DNA of 64,000 bases from Hydractinia symbiolongicarpus (GCF_029227915.1 NC_079875.1:5148001-5212000), one strand, 5' to 3'; shown: positions 19,591 through 31,490, numbered from the stretch's first letter. Translations and numbers: made by a program. Notes: generated by a model not told the origin, from the letters alone.

Positions 19591-22500
19591 GTACACATTC
19601 TGTATTATTATAAGAGATATTCAATCAAAAATGATTTTGAGGCAATAAAGAGACGTTCTTCAACACATATACAAGATAAGAAGAAATAATGTCATTTTCG
19701 CCTTTTATTCGTTATCTAAAAAGATGTCTGTTAAAATCTTCAATTTTTAAGTAATCCTACGATGTTTCCGGATAACCTTCTCGATACTCGTCTAATTTCT
19801 AATTTTACGAGGAAATAAAACCTGAATGCCATTCTTCAGAGGGCACATGAACTGTGCAATTATCAAGTACATGGTGAGGAATCCTATGCTCAGTTGCAAA
19901 TGTCCTTAGAGTACTCTTTAGTTAAATCGATGTAACTCTACCCATACAATTGCAGTTAACGTTCCAGCAAAATGAAAGATCGAGGAATATAGCATGTCAA
20001 GCATGGCTTATATATGAGAGTTATTGTGCATACGTGCTTGCGTGTTGTGCACTGTTCATGCGTAGCGAAAGCGATAAACATTCGTGCATCGTCAAGAAAC
20101 TCGATTTCCGACAATCTTCGATTGTAGGAAATCCCATTACGTTTGTGTTAACTACTCTACACTTATGATACTTATTTATTCCGTAATAATTATCTTCTTT
20201 ATTATTATATTATTTTATAGTCTTGTAATATTTAATCCAGGTTAACGGCTGAATCAGATTCATTACTTCTAGGAAGCAAACAAACAAATCTGTAGTAAGA
20301 AGCACTGAATGAAAGAAGGATATTTCATCATGATCTTATGAATAAAAACTAATTAATAAATTAAGACTGAAAGATACACCAGTTCACATTTACATATATT
20401 TGTGCAATCAAACACTACTTGTTGTAAGAGGAGAAATTCATTTTAAAAATATCACACAAACGTCAGTATCCTGCACTATAAATGTCAGTAATATGCGATT
20501 ATCATTATAATACCTAACTGTGCCAGTGCATTTTGAAAATATAAAAGAATGAGGTATACAGGTACATTTTCATCTTAAATCTAAGCAAGAAAAAATAGAA
20601 TGATTTAGCAAATGAAAGCGCAGCAATATTTTCAGGTTGTAGTACTAAAGTTGGATAGCTTTTCTTCATTATATAAATATTTTTGTTCGTCGCGATGCTT
20701 TTGAATACTCTTATTAGAGAATTCACACTTCATTTTCTTTGTGTTTGTTTTCCCAAGTGTACTGAAATCTTTTTTTAATGTGGGTCAAATTTGTCGAAAT
20801 TTGGTGTTTTTCTCTCCCTGCAATTAGGTTACCAAGAGTATAATAGAGTATGTTCACCTTTCACTTTATAAAACAAGCCTCTTATAACAATCTCACAAAA
20901 ATGATTAATATATATGTCCCTGATTGATCTTTCTCATTTTTACTCTTTATGCAAAAAACGCACCTTTAACGTCAGGCGTAGTTTTAATGCCCAACTTTGT
21001 TAAAAAATGGAGTAACTTATTTGAATTCTTGTATCTGCCCGGACCTAAATTTCGGTGGGTGGACGTACCTTTTTCATAAAAATATTCAGCGATCATCACT
21101 TCAGCGTTGCAAAGCATCCATAAATCCACTTTTTCTCTTGCCACATATTTTGATCGTTGCCAGTATAACTGAATTAGGTTCAGTTATACTTGCAACTATC
21201 GCGAACGAAAAACAATGTTTTCATCGCCAGGATTAGCATCTTGTCTTTTCCCTCGTCAGCTCTTGTAATCTGAGTTTCACAATATCCCATAAAGGGACCG
21301 TTTAAATATAATATGTGTTGGTTTATAGCCTTAAGGCATGCTATTATCATCAGCGAAGATCATTCAATAAAACGACTGGCATAGTCACATATTTGAGTGT
21401 TACAATTTAAAAATGGCAGCATGTTATAAACAAACACGAGATAGATCAGTGAGATTAAAACCAATTGCAGAGATTATTAAATTAGCATTATCTATATCAT
21501 TATTTATGATAAACGAAGTTTACAAAACTTATTTAATTGCTATGATTCCCCCTCTCCTTCCATCAGTCATGTACAAGCTGACCCTTGTCCCCAATGTTTT
21601 TTTGTCTTTTTGATATGAGAAAAGACGACAAAAGATACCCTGGTATCGTTGAGTGATGTTTGGCCAATATATGACCAGATTATGCGAACGCGTCATACGT
21701 TAATTTATGCAACTAACAATGGCGTAACTTTGGCGGGTAGAATTTTATATTTCAGCAACAGAAAACGTAACAACATATTGTATTGTCTGACGACTAAAAT
21801 ATACAAGAAACTTTATCGTGGTAACTGCAATAAGCGTCTTTCAACTTTAAAAAAGGTGTGCTGTCTTATTAGCATAATATCTTAATGTAGTTTAGCTAGC
21901 TTTCCTAAATAAAGATTTTTGTTGTTGAACTTAGATAGTTTATTTTTAGATTTAAAATCCAGTTTATGGAAAGTTTTTATTTTTGTGGCGTTTTGAATCC
22001 TATGAAAAAAAGTGAAGGGAAGGGCAGACTAATTTCTGGATATATTTCTGGATTGCTATACTTAGACAGTTTTAGATATAATAAAACCTTGCCTTACATA
22101 TTCTGTTATGTAAAACAGCAGAACCATTAAGGGATATTTTGGAAAATCATTTTTGGTAAGATCTAATTTTCAAAATACTTTTGATTTTTACGAAAACTAA
22201 TTTTTTGCAAAGTTAGGAAGTTCTACTCTTGTTTAACATACCTCCTTAATGTGAAATTATGTACTGATAGGGATATAAGGTAAAGGCTGTTTTTTATTAT
22301 TTTTCACCTTAAGAAAATTCTCTGCGTTGTGTACAAAAAAGACAAGTAAATAATTATTTAGCTAATCAGGTTATTTCATTTTGTGGGAATTGCACAAAGT
22401 GTGTTTACTTTCTGTATAAAGATGTGCAATATTGTGAAATAGAAACACACAAATACACAAGTTCACAATAAATCTTTCTTTCGTTGCAACGCCCTTTTTG

Positions 22501-23313
22501 AGAATTGAAAAATGGAAGTACATTGTTTGAATTGAAAAGGGTGTGACAAGTAAACTATTTTAAAAAGAAAAGTTACAACTTATTCACATATGTTTTACGT
22601 AGGGTTATTGGCAATAAGATACTAAATTTCCATGCTGTGGGACTGATTATCTCTTCAGAAAATGCGAAATGCTAAAAATGGCCATGCTTAAAGCCTTATT
22701 TAAATCACTCTGTTTACTTCCTCTTTTACAGAAAATGAGCGAACAACTTAAACTTTGAGAAGATCTATTACAAGTAAAAAAAATTCTGTTCTGTTTCTGT
22801 CCTTTTCGTTCCATCGAAAATTTTCTTAAGGTGGAAAATAGCTGTTCGGGTGCCCAGTGAAGAAGGCTATAAATGAAACTTCTTGTTCGAAACCATACCC
22901 TTTGCTAAAGATAAAATTGAATCTTGCTTTAACATGTTTTTAGGTGTGTTTGACAAATTTGAGTCCAAAAATATGTCCACTATTATCATAGTTCTTGAGT
23001 TTCTGAATTTAGTCGTTTTCAGGGACACCGATAAACCATTTTTGACAGTATATCAATTTGGACAAAGATGCATGTGTAAAAAACATAATGAGCAATTCTT
23101 ATTATCAAAATTATCAGATGGGGTCTAAATAAAAATATGTGCCATGCCTGCAACCCAGTTTTATATGTTCTTCTATATCGCAGAACGCTATACTCTGTCA
23201 ATAAAAAGCTCGAAAAATTTCAGTTCGAATGGGACAATATTTTAACATACAGCGACTTTTTGAGCTTGTAGGTTGAGCGAGTTGATTTTGCTCTCCCTGC
23301 ATAAATACGATAA
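19591..23313. other. Interior of the inverted-repeat structure, no gene recognised
   Basis: AT-rich sequence fills this span. The longest ORFs are below 85 codons on either strand and show no motif or codon pattern I trust; the most protein-like is at 20947-21144 minus. TAGCTAGC-type short motifs and poly(T) runs are common. Confidence 0.4.
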
Positions 23314-23350
23314 TCTATATAATAATACGCCAATTCCGTGTGTCTGTCTG
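23314..23350 (+). mobile_element. Helitron-type 5' end
   Basis: TCTATATAATAATACGCC followed by AATTCCGTGTGTCTGT, preceded by an A, matches the 5' end of the complete small Helitron at 40424-40870. No matching 3' hairpin/CTAG end is found within the next kilobase. A 49-codon ORF (23599-23748, plus) lies downstream without a recognisable domain. Confidence 0.5.
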
Positions 23351-24734
23351 TCACTTTTGCAAAGACGATATTTTTTACCACTCGATTGCGCAAGTTTTGC
23401 GAGTTTTTTGTTTTGTTTACATTTGTCTTGCAACCGTTAGAGACCACGTGATAGAAAATAAGCAATATGATTCGCTCAAGTACGCACTTTCGAAGGGGAT
23501 GGCATTCGAATCGAAAGTTCCCTTGGCGTAAAACAAACAAACATAAAAATTTCTCGGCAAAGTTCTCGACAAAAAGGCGAACTAAAGAAGCGGATAACAA
23601 ATGTCTCATTCTGACGATCATAACAAAGTGCAGACATTAAAATCAAGAAAAATCAAAGTGGAGAATAGAGTGGATTATAAAAACATAATTTGGAACAGGG
23701 CTACCATCGACACATATAACAACAACAAAAGAATGGTCCCTTTCTCTTGAAGAAAGTGCAAAAAGTAAATTGTTTCAAACACGAATATATGAAGAAGTGG
23801 AAGTAGAGGTAGAAAAATGACCTTGGAAGCCACAATAAATTACTTCGGAAGTGAAGAGTGGAGCTAAAAGTAGTAAAGTAAAGTTGGAAGTACAAAAAGA
23901 ATTCTAGAGTTTTAAGTGAATTAGAATTAAGAAAAAGTAAGAACTTTTATATTTTTCGACGTTCCGTTTTTATATGTAGCACACTTAAAATTGTCAACAA
24001 GAATTGCATTCTCAAAAAAAATCCATTGCAGTTTCAAATTCTTCAAGTTTTATATTTTGCCACGTTTTTTTAAAAAAGCTAGCTTTTGTTTACACTTTGT
24101 TGCATAATTAATGTATCCCCTGGTGCGTAACTAATGTAATTAAATGTCCTGAAATTTATAATGCCACATAAACCTGTTAGCTGGCTACCAAACAAATGCG
24201 CCAGCAAAATAAAGAGTTTTGGTTTATTGAACTAACTGCAAATGTCATAATTTTTACACTGCTATTGTTTTTCATTATATGTATTTAACTAAGCATAAAT
24301 AGCTAGCTATAGAGGTAGATAGCTAAGTCTCCCCAGCGTAAGTATATTTAAGTGGGTGTCTTTTAGGTACTGTTTTGTTAGCTAGCTAATATTAGCTTTA
24401 AGGCTCCATCTCCCATAGCTAGCTCTAATCTATGAGTTTTGTTGCTATTCCTCTTTTTTAGGTATTTATAGACCTTAGTAGTCAAACTTCTCTTCTTTTT
24501 TGAACACAAATTATGATGTAACAAGCTAGCTACAAAATCTTTCTTGAATTTTTAGGATGCTATGACAAATTTATGCACATAGAGAATATTTTTTTCACAT
24601 TTTCTGTAAACTTTACAAGGGGACCACAATATGACAATTGGAACGAATTTTATAGAATTTAAAGTGTGTGCGTTAATTTGTGTGTGCGTTGTTTTGTTTC
24701 CTCATCCTGTTAAACTTTTGTCAGCCTACATAAT
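23351..24734. other. Unassigned stretch between Helitron end and right inverted-repeat arm
   Basis: AT-rich sequence with several GCTAGCTA motifs (24300-24530). No gene or element boundary is supported. Confidence 0.35.
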
Positions 24735-25315
24735 ATAAAAATGTCAGGTTTTTTTCAGAGTTTTTGACATTTGATTGGAAATTTATATACGTGGATTTAT
24801 GACTTTGTGTTATAAAAAATTTGAGAGGATGGTATGGTTGTCAGTTGATATTGTTCGTGTTGTAAAATGTTTTTTTTTTTTAATTTATAAGTAAACTTTT
24901 GTGGAAATAGACCACATGCAATATATACAGTAGAGTCTCCATAACTCGAACCTCTATTACTCGAACGTCTCCTTAAGTCGAACGAACTCGTTGGCACCGT
25001 GAAAGTTTCCTAATAAACTCTTATAAAAAAACCTCTACCACTCGAACCTCCATAACTCGAATATTCCCTTAAGTCGAACAGATTATTTTGTCCCTTGAAG
25101 GTTTTTGACTCCATAACTCGAATTTTGTGGCATTTTGAAAAAAATTGATAAGTTTTCCTGATCATTTAACCCCTTATCATTTTCATATTTTAATGTTTAC
25201 GTGTGTTGTGGGCCTTATATTGTTCGAATGCATGATTCGAATGTTTTGTTTGTGTTTCGAACGACAACGTTTTCTCAACCAATTTTCAAAAACAGAATTT
25301 CATAGCAATCTGACA

Positions 25316-25598
25316 ATGGCGTCTGTGGCAGGGTCAAAAAGAAGTAGAGCCGATAACAAGTCCTGTAAAATAAAATACAGTGCCCTCAAAGAGCTTGAAA
25401 AAGGAACTGCTCCAAAGCGTTTTCTCGAAATTTGGAGAAGAAATGTTGGCTTCCCTAAAGGACTTAAATAAAAACATCAAACGAGATTATGATGATACTT
25501 GTAAACAATCAATTATAACTGATTTTTTTCAAAAATTTGAGCAAAAAGCAACTAAAACGCTCTGTTTTTGTATTTCATCAACCCAGAACCCCCAATAA
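25316..25598 (+). pseudogene. Internally deleted Tigger transposase (HTH start plus C-terminal PIP box)
   Basis: From the ATG at 25316 the frame reads MASVAGSKRSRADNKSCKIK and YSALKELEKGTAP, like the N-terminal CENP-B/Psq helix-turn-helix of Tigger and jerky proteins. A frameshift at about 25410 moves coding sense to the next frame (FSKFGEEM). The catalytic DDE region is absent: within 40 codons the sequence reaches QSIITDFF (25506-25529), which fits the PCNA-binding consensus QxxIxxFF found near the C-terminus of pogo transposase. The copy therefore looks like an internal deletion joining start and end of the gene. It cannot encode an active enzyme. Confidence 0.6.
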
Positions 25599-26243
25599 GT
25601 AAGACTACGTACTTAAAGGTACTGTCCGATTAAAAATCAACTAAAATTTTGACAAAAAATTCTTATTTGGAACTAATTTCTATAAAATAATTAAATAATT
25701 ATTTGTTTTCTTTCCTAACACCAACTGAACAATATCTAATTCTTGTTTACAAAAAAAGCATGCGGTCTCTCGCTTCGATTGTTTATATGGATGGCGGATG
25801 ATAGGCACTAAAGCGAGGCTGAAATAATATGTCGCGTGTGACGTATTTACCTGGAGCGCGCCGAACTGACCAAAATAGATAAAACGTGGGCCAGGGCTGA
25901 TATTTTATTATATGTTTAAAAATTTTGGTAATTTTACACCCTGAATTGTGAAAGACCGCTTTTTATGAATTATTCATATGGAATTAAAAAATCGAAGGCG
26001 AGAGATGTGTCTAGACCTTAAGGTAAACACACACTGTGCTAATTCTGTACGAACCTAAGTAAGAAGCTTTTGCTAATAAAACTTGAAGTTCAATATGACT
26101 TTAGCCTTAGGGTTGCATAGTTGTTTCAGCTACTCTAAAGACAACCAATCAATAATTAAAAATTAGTTTCCTCTTCACTAGATGTCCCGCCACAGAGAGA
26201 TTAGACTCAGATCGCACATTCAGTAAGGTTGAGAGGCAGAATA

Positions 26244-26405
26244 ATGTCGTGGTGCGCTGTTGTGAATTGCACTAACAACAGTCGAAAAAAACAGGATAAA
26301 ATTTTTTTTTCGCTGCTCAAGGATCCAAAAAAAAATCTTCCGTATAAGGAAAAACCAAAAGTCAGAGAAATATCTGAACGGAGGAAAGAAAAGGATGTTA
26401 AGGAG
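26244..26405 (+). pseudogene. THAP-like zinc-finger exon fragment
   Basis: The ORF begins MSWCAVVNCTNNSRKK and continues IFFSLLKDPKK. A Met near the N-terminus, CxxxxC, basic residues and an F..LPKD-like segment are the hallmarks of the start of a THAP DNA-binding domain. A splice-donor-like GTGAGT follows AAGGAG at 26405. The later Cys and His of the C2CH finger are not seen in this exon, so it is either continued in a lost exon or decayed. Confidence 0.5.
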
Positions 26406-26639
26406 GTGAGTGGGGGCTGGTAACTAGGTGGTCTTTCGAAACTCTCTGTCATGGAGTGCCACCAAAGATGTTCACAGCGTACTCTTCAATAAAACCACCG
26501 CTCGGAATTCTTCGTGTTTCGTAATACATTTTTTATCTGAAAAATATTACAATATTACTCAATCACACTCGCATCTAAGAATTACTCATGAAGGAGTAGA
26601 AACTTTTATACCATGTAATTGAAAATATTTAATAGAGTC

Positions 26640-27692
26640 CAGTCTTTTTCAGGAGAGGCGTGCGATCGCACGCGCACGCCTTGGCACACGCCTAAATCGT
26701 TTCAGGCGTGTGATTAATCGCACGCCTGAAAAATAAATATTGAGTTTTCAAAATCAACCTATAAAATCCATTTTGAAGCGTGCGATGGCAGCCCTCGAAA
26801 TAATTTTTGGACAGTCGTCAGACAAAACGTCCGATAGATTTCCGTATTGGTCGGACACTTTTAGATCTCAGAAATTATTGAATAGTCCTGGTCCTTTTAA
26901 TCCACGAGCAAGCCTATTCATAGCCAACCTGACCATCCTAGCTAATTCACCGACTCCTGACTTAGTTAAAAGAACTACGTAGACATAAATCTCTTTTGCC
27001 TGGCCCCTTCGTCGTTGGTAACCAGGTCTTACACAAGAAATCCAGCCATGCGGTTCTTAACTAATGCGGAGGTGAACGCCGACGGAGCACGGATGAAGCA
27101 AGTCTGCAAAACTGCACTTACAGGCGGAATAGACATTTTATCATGGATTTAATTGTAGATAATTTCTTCATTTGACAAAATAATTGGAAACCATAGCAGG
27201 TCCGAATTTAATGGATTTTTTCTTTATGTCTGTAAAACCGAAACCCACGGGCGGTATAAATTTTTTTCTGTAAAAATTTTGCTAAAGTGTAGCTGAACTT
27301 TTTGAATGAATTTTGAAGTTTTATTTAAGCCACGTGGATAAAGATTTTTTTTAATTTGAAAACAAAGCATATTTTTGCCTATTTGCTTGTGAAAAATAAA
27401 CAATAAATATAAAAATGACAGTATAGTCATGCATACTATTTCGGACATGTAGAAAAGGAAGTTAAGATTGAGAGAGTCGCTATACCAGTAGACGCTCGAT
27501 CATCGTGTTTGGGGTTCACGATTTAAAACGTCCCCCACTTTTCTACCGCAAAATGAATGCGCAACAAAAATAACCTCGGAGCCCGTATCGCAGGCGTAAC
27601 ATTCTTTGCACGCGCGTTTTACATCGCACGCGTTACTTGATTTACACGTGCGAATCATCGCACACCTACTCAAATATTCCTGAAAAAGACTG
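26640..27692. mobile_element. Small DNA transposon with CAGTCTTTTTCAGGA ends
   Basis: The element begins CAGTCTTTTTCAGGA and ends with its exact complement. AGAGTC directly flanks both sides (26634-26639 and 27693-27698), a likely 6-bp target duplication. Subterminal sequences are rich in GCGTGCGAT and CGCACGC blocks at both ends (26656-26725 and 27603-27668). There is no transposase. The superfamily is undetermined. Its position within the TTAA element makes it the youngest of three nested insertions. Confidence 0.65.
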
Positions 27693-29118
27693 AGAGTCTG
27701 TCTCGTGACAGCAAAAACATTCTACACTTCAGAGGGCATCCTTTCACATTTAGGAGTAGGAGCAACAAGGTTTCCAATATTATGTTCGTCTACGTCTTGA
27801 AAAGTCGGAACTAGCTCATCATTCGCTGTTCTTTCCGGCTCGAATTGAAATCCTAGAACCTGCGAATTATTTCATTCATTGCTATCTTCATGAAAAACTT
27901 TTTTAAACAAAGGAAAAAAATTATAAATAAACATTTAGTCGTTCGATGCGCAAGTCGGGGGGGTCGCCTAATAAGAAGCCAGGTAACTACGTCACAAGCA
28001 AAAATGTACTGAATAATGAATTGACCCAGTCTTTTTGCCGCGTTCGAAAGTTCGTGAAGATGATAGGCTAGTGCAGCAAGATCAAAACAAACAAACGATG
28101 GTGCTAAGTATTGGATAAATCTTTGTTGCTTAAGAGTGCAATCTTCGTTATTTTTGATACTTAATAAAACAAAAGAAAAGATATTGTTTTTTAATCGGAC
28201 AGTACCTTTAATATACTGTTTTTGTTCATCTGGTAGGCAGATAAGGGAAAAATTTTGAAAAAACTTGAAAACCTCTACTACTCGAACGTCTCCTTAACTC
28301 GAACGGTTTCCTTTTCCCCCTGGCCGTTCGAGTTATGGAGACTCTTCTGTATACTGAAAGAACGAATCTTTGTAGAATCAGACTTCACTGTAAGCTGTTG
28401 TAAAGCTGATGTCTTTATCGGTAAAAATAACAGCCATATTTTACTAATTAAGAAAAAATAAAACGAGTTTGAAAGTTAAAAAGTATTTATTTGTTAAGCT
28501 TTTCGTACACAAAGTACATCTTCAGACTATATAAACAACTTGGTCCTTATATTTCGTATTATAAACTTTTGTTTGGGAGAACTAACTGTTTTGATGTAAT
28601 TTTTGCTGGAAGAAAATTCCATGGTTTACCGTTTTTGTTTTTCTTGAAAAATTGTACAAAATTTTGTAGGGATAAATGTTTGCTGATGATAAAAAAATAC
28701 TTAATGTTCTTACTGAAACTGTTTTTGTTGTTTATACTTTGTAATTTAAACCCAAGGACTGTATGCATTCAATTGACTGATTTATTTGAATTTTGATGTG
28801 TTTCATAACCTTTTTGTGGAAGATTATTGGGTAATGGCAATATATACGACATGCTGAATAAACTTATTTTTGTTGATTTAATATGCGTTTCTTAAAAACC
28901 AATCTGTTTTACACTTTGTGTAAACTTTTGTTTATGAACCGTATACAACGTTTGTTGATTCATGTTTATTTTTTGCTTCTTGATTTTTAGGCATTTAGGT
29001 TTAAAATTGTTGGTAAAGGGCAGTACGGATCATCATATTAAAGAAGAAAATTTTTGTGTTCTTAGCTGGTTGATTTTTTGCATTTTGCGTAAATTTTTGC
29101 GGGAGGGGGGATTATATA

Positions 29119-29586
29119 CAACTGAAATGATTGATTTTTCTAGACTTAAATTTGATGTTTTCCAAACTATGGCTTTTTCATATCATTGTATAAGCTTTTA
29201 AGGGAAAGACAATATTTAAAATGTGTAAAAGGACTTATTTTTGTTGATTTCTGCTAACTCTTGGAGGCCTCCTTTTTGACATTTCAGAATAAAGTAATGA
29301 GGGTTTTCAACATAATCACTTATAAGTTGTCCATATTTGAAATGCGTTATTTTACCTTTGTTATTATCCATGTGGTGACTTTGGGTGTGTTCTTACTGTC
29401 GGTTTTAAAGGTGTTGTGAGTGTTATGTTGTGAGTGTTGTTGTTGTAACTTTTTATCAACTAGATTTTGCACTTGGCAAGCTGTTCCTTTTTATTTTGTG
29501 TAAGATTTGGTGAGGATTTAATGCGATTTGACATTTGACATTTGGTGTAAGATTTTCAGAACATTTTTTTGTATATGCACTGCTGA
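29119..29586. other. Unassigned AT-rich stretch
   Basis: T-rich sequence with degenerate TTATTTTTGTTGATTT repeats resembling those of the adjacent inverted-repeat arm. No gene is seen. Confidence 0.35.
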
Positions 29587-29667
29587 CGTTAGCAAAACAT
29601 CTAAAGCAACCTATTTTTTCATTGGTCTTTCGCCTAAGTGGATTTTTCCACGGGCCTTATCGACTAG
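29587..29667 (+). mobile_element. Helitron-type 3' end
   Basis: GTGGATTTTTCCACGGG forms a short hairpin and is followed by CTAG at 29664-29667, then T. This matches the 3' end of the Helitron at 40424-40870. The matching 5' end was not identified nearby. Confidence 0.5.
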
Positions 29668-29669
29668 TG

Positions 29670-30219
29670 TCTTATAATAAAACAGAGACTGTGTGTGTCT
29701 GTCCTTAACAGGCAAAGTGGATGTGTTTATTTTCCTTTGATGTTGCCGAGAAATGCATGTCTAATATGTTTAATTTTCTGACGTTGCAGCGCGACGTCAA
29801 TAACACTACTTTAACCTTAATATCCTATTTCAATTAATGAAGCCATTCCACTGCACCTAAAACTTTGAGACCAAATAACTTGAAAACGAGTTGGTGACGT
29901 CAATGATTTTTCACAGGGTAGGTTACTAGGGATCACCTAGGACCAAGTCTTTTTTAAAAAATCTTTTGTCTTTTTGCATGTCCTTGCTGACATCAGCAAA
30001 ATGTTTTAACCCTTATATTTCATTAGCCGCTGATCAGAATCCCATGATCGTATACATCTTCTTGATCAGCAGTTTAGGCTCTACACAATAAAGGCAACGT
30101 GAAATCAAGGTTAATTAATTTATTTTTCTCGATTGATGTCAGCAAAATTCAAGCGATGTTTCTTTTGTCCGTTGTGTTTCTGCCGCAGTGGATTTTTTTA
30201 TGGGCCTTTCATGGACTAG
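29670..30219 (+). mobile_element. Small Helitron-like element, head-to-tail with neighbours
   Basis: It starts TCTTATAATAAAACAGAGAC followed by TGTGTGTGTCTGTCC, and contains AACAGGCAAAGTGGATGTGT, shared with the element at 40424-40870. It ends in a partial hairpin GTGGATTTTTTTATGGG and CTAG at 30216-30219. It begins 3 bases after another Helitron end and is followed directly by a third start at 30220. It is non-autonomous, with no Rep/helicase coding. Confidence 0.55.
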
Positions 30220-30260
30220 TCCTATATTATAATACGCTTGTGTGAGTGACTATGTGTGTC
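30220..30260 (+). mobile_element. Third Helitron-type 5' end
   Basis: TCCTATATTATAATACGC follows directly after the CTAG end at 30219 and continues TTGTGTGAGTGACTATGTGTGTCC, the same start family as at 23314 and 40424. Its 3' end is not identified. Confidence 0.45.
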
Positions 30261-31230
30261 CACGACACGCACAGTACGAGTAACTTTCTTTCGACGTGGT
30301 GTTACGCAAAAAAACGCAAATCAGGGGGTTTAATTTGTTAAAACTAATTTTTAATTTATTTTTAAATGTTTCTCTTTGTTTTTGTTTTGTTTTAAAAGCC
30401 CCGTTGGTCGCTATAGATAGAATAATTTATTTTACCCCCGGTTTACCATATGCGCGCCGTATCTCCGGGAAACAAGTTGTTTATCAACTGAAAAAAGAAA
30501 ATCGAAGCAAAGAAGGTTGTCTCTTTGTAAAATTAATCCTTAAAAAAGTTATTCCAAACAATGTTTACTCCTCATGAGGAGATTAAAGCTTATTTGTTTC
30601 TTCTATATTTTTCATTTTTTTGTTCTGGGACCGAAGTAGCTTTCTTTTTTAAAAAAGCTATCGAATTCGAATGATAATTACAAGCTCGTGAGCTTGTATT
30701 AAAACGCAAATGTGTCCTACAAGAATAGAAATTTTTGCCTCTCTGAGCACCGACACGGGAGTCGTCGTGTATTCGAATCTCATCGTGGTAACTATTTTTA
30801 CTTTTTTTTTCTTTTTTAAAAAGATAAAATAACTGCGTAGTATGTAAAAAATATTATTGCGTATCTGAATAGTAGAATATGTCGTGTCTAACTTCGTAAC
30901 AAAAATCACAATTTTATAGACAGCTTTTTGTAAACTTTATTCGCGAGGTTGTTTACGTATACCATACGTCTTGTTCAATTCTAAAATGTCAAACAAAACC
31001 GTATTTGTAGAGCGGCTTTTGTTGTCGCGTGAGTATAAATAGTTTGTGTTGTTGTTATAAATATTTGGTCTAAAGAAGAGAAACGTGCGATGATAAAACG
31101 TCAAAACGAGAATTGATTAGAAATAAATCAGACAATTTAGCTAGCTATATATTTTCAAAAGCCGTTTACACTTTCAAAGCTGAACTTTCCTTTAATTATG
31201 AAGTGAAATATGTTTTGTGTTTGCGCCTGA
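30261..31230. other. Unassigned stretch downstream of the Helitron ends
   Basis: Mostly AT-rich. A tRNA-like B box (TATTCGAATCTC, about 30769) occurs without a convincing cloverleaf. A poly(T)/poly(A) hairpin lies at 30637-30661. No gene is seen. Confidence 0.35.
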
Positions 31231-31244
31231 ACATATTCTATTTT

Positions 31245-31490
31245 GTAAGATTATACTCTGGGTCAGTTAAGAATATCTTAAGAATATATCCAACCTCGAT
31301 TGTTTGTTCTAAATATAAAAAGAATTTGCCAATAGCTGTAGCATTATTGAGGCATTATATATTTTTAGGCCACAAAGTATTTGTCAATAAAGTTAAGAAA
31401 TTTTTTTGTAAGAATATACTCTAAACAATATGTCAGAATATCCTAAGAATATGTCTAAGCTTGATTGTTTGTTTTAATATAAAAATGTGT
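31245..31490. repeat. Two imperfect tandem copies of about 161 bp
   Basis: The block GTAAGATTATACTCTG...TAAGAATATATCC...GATTGTTTGTTCTAAATATAAAAA at 31247-31325 recurs in modified form at 31408-31490. No coding sense is evident. Confidence 0.5.

Larger units (their letters stand above)
25617..28207 (+). mobile_element. TTAA-flanked DNA transposon, probably Kolobok-like
   Basis: Inverted ends AGGTACTGTCCGATTAAAAA and its complement are perfect for 20 bp. Each end is bordered by TTAA (25613-25616 and 28208-28211). TTAA duplications occur in piggyBac and Kolobok; a THAP-type exon inside (26244-26405) favours Kolobok, whose transposases carry THAP domains. The catalytic part was not found, so this is a non-autonomous or decayed copy. 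It sits inside the Tigger element and is itself interrupted at 26640-27692. Confidence 0.7.
24928..28349 (+). mobile_element. pogo/Tigger-type DNA transposon (3.4 kb with nested insertions)
   Basis: Terminal inverted repeats start CAGTAGAGTCTCCATAACTC and end GAGTTATGGAGACTCTTCTG, flanked by TA on both sides (24926-24927 and 28350-28351). CAGT-type ends with TA duplications are typical of the pogo/Tigger group of Tc1/mariner. Further subterminal repeats of CTCGAAC and TAAGTCGAAC follow at both ends. The internal coding part is short (25316-25600). Most of the length (25617-28207) is a later insertion. The empty site is preserved in the inverted copy near 19396-19404, which confirms both boundaries. 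Confidence 0.85.
24735..29118 (-). repeat. Right arm of the long inverted repeat, split by a Tigger insertion
   Basis: Segments 24735-24927 and 28350-29118 together are the reverse complement of 18775-19590. They are interrupted at a TA by the pogo/Tigger element at 24928-28349. The uninterrupted left arm shows the ancestral junction, ATGCAATATATA joined to TACTGAAAGAAC. Confidence 0.7.

Noticed and set aside
20947-21144. 65-codon minus ORF with protein-like composition (VDLWMLCNAEVMIAEYFYEKG)
   Set aside because: No domain, no splice or promoter context, and no second copy to test conservation; it could be a relic but cannot be supported.
30700-30795. tRNA-like sequence with GTATTCGAATCTCATCG (B-box-like)
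   Set aside because: No matching A box or acceptor stem can be paired to form a cloverleaf. It could be a decayed tRNA-derived SINE, but evidence is too thin.
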